Source: Chloroflexota bacterium
Lineage (GTDB): Bacteria > Chloroflexota > Anaerolineae > Aggregatilineales > Phototrophicaceae
Direction of reading: 5' to 3'
Length of the DNA stretch: 64,000 bases
NCBI GenBank assembly: GCA_028875245.1
Contig: JAPPEU010000086.1
Location: 24,958-88,957, forward strand
The position numbers were made by a program, and so were the translations under genes. A model generated the notes under the pieces. It saw only the letters and a list, made by a program, of their open reading frames with translations. It ran no database searches and was not told the origin of the DNA. This document shows, piece by piece, positions 44,312-52,300 of the stretch (position 1 is the stretch's first letter; each line of letters begins with the position of its first letter).

Positions 44312-45235
44312 ATGGGAAATAGCCTTCCAATGATTAGCGCGGCGTCCACCAGCCAAAGCCACCTGTTTCAGCCTCTTGATCCATTTCGCGACAAGCTGCG
44401 GCATCAATGGCGCGCCTGGCTGGCCAATGCCGTACTTGCGCTTCCCCTGATACTGGGTTCGCTGCTCATGTTTGCCCCGCTGATATGGGCGGTGTCCTTC
44501 TCGTTTGGCCAGCCGCATGAATTCTTCAAGCTGCCGCCGCCGGTTATCCCCAGTTCATTCCGCCTCGACAATTATCATGGCGTCTTCGAGCGCGTCGACT
44601 TTCTAAGGTTTTTTCTCAACAGCGTAGTCGTCACCGGCTGCGTGACGGCGGCGCAACTGATCACCTGCAGCATGGGCGGCTACGCTTTTGCCCGCTTGCG
44701 CTTCCCCGGCAGGCGGATCATCTTTATCCTCTTTCTGGCTTCCATGATGGTGCCGCAGCATGTCACTTTAATCCCGGTCTTCATTATCATACGCGGGCTG
44801 GGCTTGTACAATAATCTGGGCGCGCTCATCGTGCCCTACGCCACCAGCGTCTTTGGCACATTTCTGCTGAAGCAATTCTTCGAGACGATTCCCGATGAGC
44901 TGGAGGACGCGGCGAAAATTGACGGGGCTGGCTTCCTGCAGATTTACTGGCGCGTTATGCTTCCGCTCGCCGGCCCGCCGCTGGCGACCCTGGCCATTCT
45001 CACTTTCAACAGCTCCTGGAATAATTTCTTTTGGCCGCTGATTTTCATCAATTCGGCAGAGAAGATGACATTGCCGCTGGGCATGATATACTTGCGCGGT
45101 CAAGACGGCGTGACGAACTCCGGCGTATTGATGGCGGCGATTGTGCTGAATCTGGTTCCGGTTCTAATCTTCTTTATGATCTTTCAGCGACGGCTGGTGG
45201 AAGGCGTCACCTTGAGCGGGCTGAAAGGCGCCTGA
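44312..45235 (+). CDS. Carbohydrate ABC transporter permease, MalG-like
   Basis: A 307-residue inner-membrane permease. The ATG has TAGAGG immediately upstream; a second ATG at 44330 is an alternative. Features: first span VLALPLILGSLLMFAPLIW, periplasmic PPPVIPSSFRLDNYHGVFE, MGGYAFARLRFPGR, EAA loop LEDAAKIDGAGFLQIYWRVM near residue 210, and a C-terminus ending RRLVEGVTLSGLKGA. No ATPase follows, so a MalK from elsewhere (for example 36509-37690) must energise importer F. The GH116-like gene follows after 67 bases. Confidence 0.93.
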   Translation: MGNSLPMISAASTSQSHLFQPLDPFRDKLRHQWRAWLANAVLALPLILGSLLMFAPLIWAVSFSFGQPHEFFKLPPPVIPSSFRLDNYHGVFERVDFLRFFLNSVVVTGCVTAAQLITCSMGGYAFARLRFPGRRIIFILFLASMMVPQHVTLIPVFIIIRGLGLYNNLGALIVPYATSVFGTFLLKQFFETIPDELEDAAKIDGAGFLQIYWRVMLPLAGPPLATLAILTFNSSWNNFFWPLIFINSAEKMTLPLGMIYLRGQDGVTNSGVLMAAIVLNLVPVLIFFMIFQRRLVEGVTLSGLKGA

Positions 45236-45302
45236 ATCTTGGCAAATTCTGAAACCCGCCACAGGAACATTATGCAAGGCGATATTCAAAGGGGGCAAAG
45301 CG

Positions 45303-47708
45303 ATGAAATACCGCGAAGGAATCCCGAGTTATGATCATAGCGCCGGCGCCTTGGCCTTCCCGCTAGGCGGCGTCGGCACCGGCAATGTCTCCCTGGGCGC
45401 GCGCGGCGATTTGCGGGACTGGGAGATATTCAACAGCCCGGCCAAAGGCGCGACGATTCCGCTGACCTTCTTCGCGCTGCGCTGTCAGCAAGCCGGTCAT
45501 GAGCCGCAGGCGCGCGTGCTTGAAGGGCCGCTTCAGCCGCCCTTTGACCAGTCTCATGGCTTCCATCCGATGACCAGCGCCGGCTTGCCCCGCTTCCAGG
45601 GCACGACCTTCCGCGGACAATATCCCTTCGCCGCCATCGAGTTTGAAGACGACAAGCTGCCGTTATCCGTTCAGCTCGAAGCCTACACGCCCCTGCTGCC
45701 CTTGAACCCGGAAGATTCGGGCATCCCCTGCGCGATACTGAATTACTCCCTCCACAACAGGACCGAGGCGCCGGTCGATGTCACCCTGGTCGGCACGTTA
45801 AGCAATCCCATCGGCGGCAACCGCTTCGACCCCTACATGAACAAGGCGACGGTCGACAGGGGCAGGGCGGTGAACAGCTACCGCGACGAGACCAATCTTC
45901 GCGGCTTATGCCTGAGCAACGATCAGATCCCGGCCAGCGACATCCACTTTGGCAGCCTGGCGCTGGTCACCGATCACGAATCGATAACGATGAAACGCAG
46001 CTGGATGCGCGGGCTGTGGTGGGATTATCTGCATGAGTTTTGGGATGACCTGCTGGCGGAGGGCGCCCTGCATGACCCGCCCGACGACCGTCCCGGGGAG
46101 CGGCTGCCGACTGGCTCGCTCGGCTTGCTTGATCGGCTGAAACCGGGCGAACGGAAAGACTTTCGCTTCATCCTAACCTGGTTCATCCCCAACCGGCCCA
46201 ATACCTGGGACCTGCGCACGCTGCCGATGCTGAGCGTCGATGAAGCTGATGTCGGCACGGCGCGCAACCATTACGCGACTCGCTTCGCCGACGCCTGGGA
46301 TGTCGCGGCTTACACCGTCGCCAATCTGGGCCGGCTGGAAGCGACCACCCGCCAATTCCACGACGCCCTCTTTGAAAGCACGCTGCCGGCGGTCGTGGTC
46401 GATGCCATCTCCGCCAACATCGTGCCTCTGCGCAGCACGACCTGCTTCTGGCTGGAAGACGGCCGCTTCTATGGCTGGGAAGGCTGCAACGATGAATACG
46501 GCTGCTGCCCCGGCAGCTGCACGCACGTCTGGAGTTATGCCTATACAGGCGCCTACCTCTTCCCGTCGCTGGAGCGGGAGATGCGGCGCATCGAGTTCAA
46601 TGTGGAAACCGGCGCTGACGGCTTCATGCGCTTCCGCTCCTTCGGCACTTTTCATGACGATTTCGTCTGGGGCGGGCGGACGGACGCGGCTGTTGATGGC
46701 CAGATGGGCTCCATCCTGCGCGCCTACCGCGAATGGCAGCTCAGCGGCGATGACGGCTTCCTCGCCGAAATCTGGGAGGGCGTCAAACGCGCCATCGGCT
46801 TCGCCAGCGCTTATTGGGATAAAGATAATGATCATGTGCTCGACGGCGTTCAGCACAATACTTACGACATCGAGTTTCACGGCCCCAACCCCTTGTGTGG
46901 CGTCTATTATTTGGCCGCTTTGCGCGCCGTCGAAGAAATGGCGCGCTACCTGGGCGAAGATGAGCTGGGCGCGCGCTGCCGCGATGCCGTCGAAACCGGG
47001 GGCGCCAACCTGGACGCCATGCTCTGGAACGGCGGCTACTACATCCAGAAGCTGGACGATGTGAACGCGCAGAATTACCAGCACGGCGAAGGCTGCCTGT
47101 CGGACCAGTTGCTGGGCCAGCTGCACGCCAGCCTCCTGGGCCTGGGCGACCTGCTGCCGGCCGAGCATGTGCGGGCGGCGCTGAAGTCGATCTACGAGCA
47201 CAATTTCAAGCGCGATTTCAGCGAGCACGCCAATTGCCAGCGCGTTTACGCCCTGAACGACGAAGCCGGCCTGCTGCTCTGTTCCTGGCCCGAGGGCGGT
47301 CGCCCGCGCCTGCCCTTCCCTTACGCCGACGAGGTCTGGACCGGCATCGAATACCAGGTCGCCGCCCACCTCATCCTCGAAGGCTGGGTCGCTGAAGGGC
47401 TTGAGATTGTCGAGGCGCTGCGCGCGCGCCATGACGGCGTTCGGCGCAACCCCTGGAACGAGGTCGAATGCGGCAATCACTACGCCCGCAGCATGGCGAG
47501 TTGGGCGCTGTTGCTGGCCTTGAGCGGCATGCAGATTAACTCGGAAAATGGCGCCGCGGCATTCTCGCCCCTTGCCGAGCTGCTAACCGAGAAAGCGCCG
47601 TTCATGGTCTTCTGGTCCGACGGGCGCAAATGGGGCCGCTACTCGCAGACCTGGGATGCTGAAAGCAAAACCTGGCAGTCCAGCTTTGAAGCGCTAGGTT
47701 CCGCATAG
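45303..47708 (+). CDS. GH116-family (GBA2-type) beta-glucosidase/glucosylceramidase-like protein
   Basis: An 801-residue protein, no signal peptide. The N-terminal beta-sandwich starts FPLGGVGTGNVSLGARGDLRDW (the GGxGxG ... RGxxxxW pattern of the family). The (alpha/alpha)6 barrel (about 350-790) includes WEGCNDEYGCCPGSCTHVW near residue 395, YLFPSLEREMR, GVQHNTYDIEFHGPNPLCG near residue 515 and EVECGNHYARSMASW near the end. These match the conserved glucosylceramidase/DUF608 family. Carboxylates in WEGCND and TYDIEF are candidates for the catalytic pair, but I cannot assign them firmly. It is the enzyme partner of importer F, so it probably hydrolyses an imported beta-glucoside or beta-xyloside. 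Confidence 0.9.
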   Translation: MKYREGIPSYDHSAGALAFPLGGVGTGNVSLGARGDLRDWEIFNSPAKGATIPLTFFALRCQQAGHEPQARVLEGPLQPPFDQSHGFHPMTSAGLPRFQGTTFRGQYPFAAIEFEDDKLPLSVQLEAYTPLLPLNPEDSGIPCAILNYSLHNRTEAPVDVTLVGTLSNPIGGNRFDPYMNKATVDRGRAVNSYRDETNLRGLCLSNDQIPASDIHFGSLALVTDHESITMKRSWMRGLWWDYLHEFWDDLLAEGALHDPPDDRPGERLPTGSLGLLDRLKPGERKDFRFILTWFIPNRPNTWDLRTLPMLSVDEADVGTARNHYATRFADAWDVAAYTVANLGRLEATTRQFHDALFESTLPAVVVDAISANIVPLRSTTCFWLEDGRFYGWEGCNDEYGCCPGSCTHVWSYAYTGAYLFPSLEREMRRIEFNVETGADGFMRFRSFGTFHDDFVWGGRTDAAVDGQMGSILRAYREWQLSGDDGFLAEIWEGVKRAIGFASAYWDKDNDHVLDGVQHNTYDIEFHGPNPLCGVYYLAALRAVEEMARYLGEDELGARCRDAVETGGANLDAMLWNGGYYIQKLDDVNAQNYQHGEGCLSDQLLGQLHASLLGLGDLLPAEHVRAALKSIYEHNFKRDFSEHANCQRVYALNDEAGLLLCSWPEGGRPRLPFPYADEVWTGIEYQVAAHLILEGWVAEGLEIVEALRARHDGVRRNPWNEVECGNHYARSMASWALLLALSGMQINSENGAAAFSPLAELLTEKAPFMVFWSDGRKWGRYSQTWDAESKTWQSSFEALGSA

Positions 47709-47720
47709 GCGCGGGCGGAA

Positions 47721-47769
47721 GGGCGAGTCACCGCCGTCGGTCAGTGTCTACGCGACCTCGCCCCTAGAA
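47721..47769. repeat. GGGCGAG dispersed repeat with a 21-bp interruption
   Basis: GGGCGAGTCACCGCC ... CTCGCCCCTAGAA, with GTCGGTCAGTGTCTACGCGA inserted between the arms (the 21-mer is 47736-47756). The reverse complement of nearly the same insert is found in the copy at 49730-49792. Confidence 0.65.
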
Positions 47770-47809
47770 ATTTGCAGCGCTATGAATCAGGGATGTTGAG
47801 GAGATGCCG

Positions 47810-48520
47810 ATGTCGCTGCAATACTATACACATGGACGGCGCGATCAGATGAAAGTGGCGCTGACATTTGACGACGGGCCCAATCCGCCGCGCACGGACC
47901 GGGTCATGGAGATTCTCGACAGCCGAGGCGCGCGCGGCACCTTTTTTGTGCTGGGCAAGTGGGTAGAGCGCTGGCCGCAGGCTTTCCTGCGCATCGCCCA
48001 GAAGGGGCATTGCGTTGGCAATCACAGCCACCTGCACGAGGCGCACCTAGGCGATTTCGACCGCGCCGAAGCCGTTATCGGCAACCTGCTGGGCCGCCCA
48101 ACCCGCTTCCTGCGCGCGCATTATTTCAACTTCTTCACCTGTCTCTATTCGCCGGTGGCGATGTCCCGCGAAATGAAGATCGTCGACGCCGATGTCAATC
48201 CGGCCGATTACGCCAAGAGCGATCCACAGGCGATCATCGACGCCACGCTCAATGATCCGGCGCTGGCCGGCGGCTCCATCATCGACCTGCACGACGGCCG
48301 CGAATTCGACGATGACGCCCGGCGCCTGGCCAGCCCGCTGCCCATGCTCGAAGCGCTGCCGGCGATCGTCGATGGCTTGCAGGCGCGGGGCTTTGAACTG
48401 GTCGGTCTTGATGAGATGGAGCTGGTCGAGCCCATCGAATGGCAGCCCGACGAACGCGGGACATTCGCCTCGCCTGAAGTGCGCGCGGCTATCCATGGCT
48501 TGGGCGGGAAAGCCGACTAG
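47810..48520 (+). CDS. Polysaccharide deacetylase (NodB-homology) family protein
   Basis: About 236 residues from the ATG at 47810 (GAGGAG 6 bases upstream; ATG 47804 is an alternative). NodB motifs in order: TFDDGP near residue 20 (base Asp plus metal Asp), GNHSHLH near residue 68 (HxxxH metal ligands), FLRAHYFN, and IIDLHDG near residue 160 with the acid His. No signal peptide, so cytoplasmic, which is less usual for the family. It follows the GH116-like gene and may remove acetyl groups from imported oligosaccharides. Confidence 0.9.
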   Translation: MSLQYYTHGRRDQMKVALTFDDGPNPPRTDRVMEILDSRGARGTFFVLGKWVERWPQAFLRIAQKGHCVGNHSHLHEAHLGDFDRAEAVIGNLLGRPTRFLRAHYFNFFTCLYSPVAMSREMKIVDADVNPADYAKSDPQAIIDATLNDPALAGGSIIDLHDGREFDDDARRLASPLPMLEALPAIVDGLQARGFELVGLDEMELVEPIEWQPDERGTFASPEVRAAIHGLGGKAD

Positions 48521-48613
48521 CGTCGACATCAATACGGTCGAAAATGCAAGGCTTGTCCAAAGCCTAGATCTGTGGTTTGGCATGTCCACTTGAAGAGGGA
48601 TCGATGCGGGTGT

Positions 48614-49420
48614 TCACGGCTTCAAAAATGCCCCCGGAATGCGCGAGCCCTCGTATTCGGCGTCCGGATCGCGATTGAGGATCGCTTCGGGCACAGCGCC
48701 GCTCCAGTACTCGGGAATCGTGCCGGTGGGCCGCCGATGCCAGCTCAGCACCAGCGTGCGGCGATGGTCGGTGAAGTTCCGCCCGGCGGCGTGCAGGATG
48801 CGCGCGTCCATCAGCGCCAGGTCACCGGCTTTGACCGGCACATAGGCTTGCTCCGGGACTTCCTTGAACATGATCGGGTCGTCGTCATCGACGAAGCGGG
48901 CGCCCTGCTCATGCGCGGGCGTCAACTCATCGTGAATGGGAAAGCGCTTGAGATGGCTGCCGGGGATCAGTTTCAGGCAGCCGTTTTCCACCGCGGTATC
49001 GGTCAAATAATAACTGAGCGACATGAACTCCGGCCAGGGCGACATGCTCAAAGGATCGTTCCACCACATCCAGTCTTGATGCCAGTAGAGGGGCGGCCCC
49101 TGCGGCTCTTTCGTGAGGATGATGACCTCGGCCCTCCGGTCTCGATCGGGCCTGAAATCGCCAAAACCCATAGCCGCGAGCGCGTCATAAGCCGGCGGCC
49201 AAGCGAGCAGCTTCTTGATGAGGGCATTGTCCTGCGCGGCGACCTTGATGTGCTGGCCCTGAAAGCGATACTCGGGCGCTTCTTCATGGGCCGCGATCAG
49301 CCGCTCGGTTTCCACGCGCAGCTCCTCCAGAAAATCCTCTGGCAGGATGTTCTCAATCAATGCGTATCCATCGCGCAGCATCTGTTTGCGCTTGGCTAGC
49401 GCGGCTTCAACTGTGAGCAT
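48614..49420 (-). CDS. Phytanoyl-CoA dioxygenase (PhyH) family Fe(II)/2-oxoglutarate oxygenase
   Basis: About 268 residues from the ATG at 49420, which has GAGGAG 8 bases upstream; an in-frame start at 49513 lacks one. PhyH features: an N-terminal helix (LTVEAALAKRKQMLRDGYALIENILP), YWHQDWMWW near residue 120 with the HxD iron ligands, GCLKLIPGSH, AGDLALMDARILHAAGRN near residue 205 with the distal His, and HRRTLVLSWHRR with the 2-oxoglutarate Arg. The substrate is unknown. It is convergent with the deacetylase, with a 93-base gap and no operon partner. Confidence 0.9.
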   Translation of the reverse strand: MLTVEAALAKRKQMLRDGYALIENILPEDFLEELRVETERLIAAHEEAPEYRFQGQHIKVAAQDNALIKKLLAWPPAYDALAAMGFGDFRPDRDRRAEVIILTKEPQGPPLYWHQDWMWWNDPLSMSPWPEFMSLSYYLTDTAVENGCLKLIPGSHLKRFPIHDELTPAHEQGARFVDDDDPIMFKEVPEQAYVPVKAGDLALMDARILHAAGRNFTDHRRTLVLSWHRRPTGTIPEYWSGAVPEAILNRDPDAEYEGSRIPGAFLKP

Positions 49421-49556
49421 GCGGCGTCTCCTCGTTCGCTGGGTCCTCAATGTCTGATTCATAACCCAGGCGGCGAGTGATTGCAAGTCCCCCCGGCCAT
49501 GATGAGGCAGCAAGCATCGCGGAACTATTCACAATGGCGAACATAGCAAGTTTTTT

Positions 49557-49600
49557 TCACCACAGAGAAAAAGAGGAAACACAGAGGACACAGAGGGGCG
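49557..49600. repeat. CACCACAGAG-type repeat half-element
   Basis: TTCACCACAGAGAAAAAGAG followed by GAAACACAGAGGACACAGAGG: short internal ACACAGAGG iterations, related to the left arm of 41453-41524. Confidence 0.5.
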
Positions 49601-49612
49601 GTTGACTTTTTG

Positions 49613-49684
49613 CCACAGCCCGTCGCGAGTCACAACCCGGCTCACACAAAATAACGAACCCGCGAGAACAAGTATGTGTAGGGG
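49613..49684. repeat. 72-bp dispersed repeat, copy 2
   Basis: CCACAGCCCGTCGCGAGTCA ... TGTAGGGG, ungapped match to 32685-32756 (about 83% identity by hand count). Its right end abuts a GGGCTACCC/GGGTCGCCC palindrome. Confidence 0.75.
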
Positions 49685-49729
49685 CTACCCATTGGGTCGC
49701 CCGTTGATTGCAGAAGGTCTTGCGTAAGG

Positions 49730-49792
49730 GCGGGCGAGACAAGGGTCGCGTAGACACTGACCGCCGACACTGACCGACTCTCGCCCCTACAA
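49730..49792. repeat. GGGCGAG dispersed repeat with nested, partly duplicated insert
   Basis: GCGGGCGAGACAAGG at the left and CTCTCGCCCCTACAA at the right. Between them GTCGCGTAGACACTGACCG (49745-49763) is the reverse complement of the insert in 47721-47769, followed by a second partial GACACTGACCGAC (49766-49778). Confidence 0.65.
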
Positions 49793-49941
49793 TTTCGCTT
49801 TGATGGGCGGTGGAACTAGGACAGCGCCCGACTATCAAAAGTGGCGTGAAGGCCATGTTATTCGGTAAGGTAAGGGTTACAGCGCTTGCCTAAGCAGCGC
49901 GAAACCGTCGCCAAACGCTGCTGGATCAAACGGAGATCGTC

Positions 49942-50844
49942 ATGACAAACGCGCCATTTCTCATCCGCTACTTTCTGCCGGGCGAGGGAGCCCGCCTCGG
50001 GATCCAGCGCGGAGACATCGTGCATGACCTCAGCCTAGCGCAGCGTTCGCTGGCCGATTTCTTTCGCGCTTCCTGCGGCGATGTGGCCGGCGCCATCGAC
50101 GCCCTGTCCGCCGCCGCCGACGCATCGCCGCGCCGCTTTCCCGCCAGCGACCTCGACAACCCGCCCGCCGCCGATGCGCCGCACTGGCTGCCGCCCGTGG
50201 ACGAACAGGAGGTCTGGGCGGCCGGCGTCACCTATCTCGACAGCCGCAAAGCGCGCCAGGAAGAATCGGCCGATGGCGGCGATGTCTACGCCCGCGTCTA
50301 CAGCGCCGAACGCCCGGAGATCTTCTTCAAGGCATCCGCCAAGAACACGGTCGGCCACCTGGACGCGGCCGGCTTTCGCGCCGACTCAAGCTGGAATGTG
50401 CCGGAGCCGGAGCTGGGCCTGGTCGTCAATCCGGCGCTGGAGATGCTCGGCTTCACCATCGGCAACGACATGAGCAGCCGCGCTATCGAAGGCGAAAACC
50501 CGCTCTACCTGCCGCAGGCCAAGGTCTACACCGCTTCCTGCGCCATCGGCCCCGGCATTTTGCTCGCGCCCTCGAATGAATGGCTTTCGACCAGGATACA
50601 GCTCGTCATCAGCCGCGCCGGCGACGAGGTCTTCAGCGATTCCGTTTCCACCGACCAGATCAAGCGGTCCATCCCTGAGTTGATCGATTATCTGGGCCGC
50701 AGCAATACCTACCCGGCCGGCGTCATCTTGCTGACCGGCACCGCCATCGTGCCCCCGGCCGATTTCACGCTGCAGGTCGATGACAGGGTCGCCATCACCA
50801 TCGATGGCATCGGCACGCTGGTAAACCGCGTCATTGAGGTCTGA
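49942..50844 (+). CDS. Fumarylacetoacetate hydrolase (FAH) family protein
   Basis: A 300-residue cytoplasmic protein. EVWAAGVTYLDSRKARQEES near residue 90 leads into the FAH fold. FFKASAKNTVGH, PEPELGLVVNPALEMLGFTIGNDMSSR (about 152-178) give the ExE metal ligands plus the downstream Asp, then KVYTASCAIGPGILL and LLTGTAIVPPADFTLQVDD near the end. Relatives include 2,4-diketo-3-deoxy-L-fuconate hydrolase and 2-keto-3-deoxy-arabonate dehydratase. With the enolase-type dehydratase 5 kb downstream and the fucosidase locus upstream, a late sugar-acid step is likely. It is 9 bases upstream of the M24-like gene, so cotranscribed. Confidence 0.9.
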   Translation: MTNAPFLIRYFLPGEGARLGIQRGDIVHDLSLAQRSLADFFRASCGDVAGAIDALSAAADASPRRFPASDLDNPPAADAPHWLPPVDEQEVWAAGVTYLDSRKARQEESADGGDVYARVYSAERPEIFFKASAKNTVGHLDAAGFRADSSWNVPEPELGLVVNPALEMLGFTIGNDMSSRAIEGENPLYLPQAKVYTASCAIGPGILLAPSNEWLSTRIQLVISRAGDEVFSDSVSTDQIKRSIPELIDYLGRSNTYPAGVILLTGTAIVPPADFTLQVDDRVAITIDGIGTLVNRVIEV

Positions 50845-50853
50845 GAGGTACTG

Positions 50854-52251
50854 ATGGCGCGCCGCGTTGAATTGACGGAACTGAGCCTGCCCGAATTTGG
50901 ATTGCCGGCGGTCCAGCCCCTCATCCCGGCGGAGACCTATCAGGCGCGCATTGAGGCCGCCATGGCGCGCGCGGCAGACGCCGGTTACGATGCCCTGCTC
51001 GTCTATGGCGACCGCGAACATTTCGCCAACCTGGCATACTTGACTGGTTACGACCCCCGCTTTGAAGAGGCGCTGCTGATCCTGCTGCCCGGGCGCCGGC
51101 CGACGCTCCTGCTCGGCAACGAGGGCATGAGTTACAGCGGCGTCTCCCCGCTGGACCTCGACCGCGCGCTCTATCAAAGCTTCAGCCTGTTGGGGCAGCC
51201 GCGCGGCGAGAGCCCCATGCTGCGGGACATCCTCATCGCCGCCGGCTTGCGGAGCGGGCAAGTGCTGGGCATCGCCGGCTGGAAGGCTTTTGATGAGCGC
51301 GAATCAAGCGAGCCCGAGCGCGCGCTGGAGATCCCCGCATTCATCGTCGAGGCGCTGGCGGAATTGGTCGGCGCGCGCGACCAGTTGTGGAATGCGACCG
51401 AGATCTTCATGCACCCGGCGAGCGGTGCCCGCGCAATCAACGATGTTGACCAACTCGCCTGTTTCGAATTCGCCGCGGCATATTCCTCCCAAGCCCTGCG
51501 CAATCTGATCTTTGGCGTCGAAGCGGGCATGAGCGAATTTGAAGCGGTCGCTCTCATGGGGCTGACCGGCCAGCCGCAGTCCTGCCATTTGATGTTTTCC
51601 AGCGGCGAACGCGCTGGCCTCGGCTTGGCCAGCCCCTCCCTGCGCCGCCTGCAAGTGGGCGATCCGGTCTTTCTGGCCTACGGCATCTGGGGCGCCCTCA
51701 ACGCGCGCGGCGGTTGGCTGGCGCATGATGCGGACGAACTGCCCGCGGCTGTGCGGGATTATGTGGATAAGCTGGTCGCGCCTTATTTCCGCGCCATCGC
51801 CGATTGGTACGAAGCCATCGGCATCGGTGTGACCGGCGGCGAGCTGCAGGCCATCATAGACAGGCATCTCGGCGATCCCTTCTTTGGCATCGGGCTCAAC
51901 CCCGGGCATCTGATTCACCTGGACGAATGGCTGCACTCGCCGATTTACGCCGGTTCGGACATCCCGCTGCGATCGGGCATGGCGATCCAGGTCGATGTCA
52001 TCCCGGCGACGCACTCGCCCTACCATACGAGCAACATCGAAGACGGCATCGCCCTGGCAGACGAGCCGCTGCGCAAAGCCTTCTGGCGCAAATACCCGGC
52101 CGCCTGGGATCGCATTCAACAGCGCCGCAGCTTCATGCGCGGCAGGCTCGGCATCCAACTCAAACCGGAAGTGCTGCCCTTCTCCAATATGCCCGCTTAC
52201 CTGCCGCCCTTCTGGCTTTCGCCGGGGCAGGCCATGCGCGCCGTCGATTAG
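50854..52251 (+). CDS. M24-fold (pita-bread) protein, probably without peptidase metal site
   Basis: A 465-residue protein with a creatinase-like N-terminal domain (ALLVYGDREHFANLAYLTGYDPR near residue 48) and a C-terminal pita-bread domain (about 200-440). Where active Xaa-Pro peptidases have a D-x-G ... D metal pair, this protein reads VGDPVFLAYGIWGALNARGGW (about 266-288), lacking both Asp residues. GHLIHLDEWLHSP and NIEDGIALAD keep a His and a Glu. A non-peptidase role, or an altered activity on a small sugar-acid-like molecule, is inferred. It follows the FAH-family gene by 9 bases and was probably followed directly by the enolase gene before the restriction-modification gene entered. 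Confidence 0.85.
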   Translation: MARRVELTELSLPEFGLPAVQPLIPAETYQARIEAAMARAADAGYDALLVYGDREHFANLAYLTGYDPRFEEALLILLPGRRPTLLLGNEGMSYSGVSPLDLDRALYQSFSLLGQPRGESPMLRDILIAAGLRSGQVLGIAGWKAFDERESSEPERALEIPAFIVEALAELVGARDQLWNATEIFMHPASGARAINDVDQLACFEFAAAYSSQALRNLIFGVEAGMSEFEAVALMGLTGQPQSCHLMFSSGERAGLGLASPSLRRLQVGDPVFLAYGIWGALNARGGWLAHDADELPAAVRDYVDKLVAPYFRAIADWYEAIGIGVTGGELQAIIDRHLGDPFFGIGLNPGHLIHLDEWLHSPIYAGSDIPLRSGMAIQVDVIPATHSPYHTSNIEDGIALADEPLRKAFWRKYPAAWDRIQQRRSFMRGRLGIQLKPEVLPFSNMPAYLPPFWLSPGQAMRAVD

Positions 52252-52300
52252 CATTGTTGGAAACTCATTGCCAACATAGCAGAAGTTGAGGAGAGATGAC

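Larger units (their letters stand above)
49421..49941. other. Repeat-dense intergenic region
   Basis: About 520 bases between the divergent PhyH-family and FAH-family genes. From left to right: a CACCACAGAG half-element (49557-49600), the second copy of the 72-bp repeat (49613-49684), a GGGCTACCC/GGGTCGCCC element (49679-49704) and a GGGCGAG copy with a nested insert (49730-49792). I see no gene and no clean promoter pair, although both promoters must lie here. Confidence 0.65.

Noticed and set aside
46173..47480. A 435-codon minus frame opposite the GH116-like gene
   Set aside because: Shadow frame with no recognisable domain, fully inside a well-supported gene.
25521..49792. Dispersed palindromic repeats considered as a CRISPR array
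   Set aside because: Copies are kilobases apart, in both orientations, without regular spacers or cas genes.
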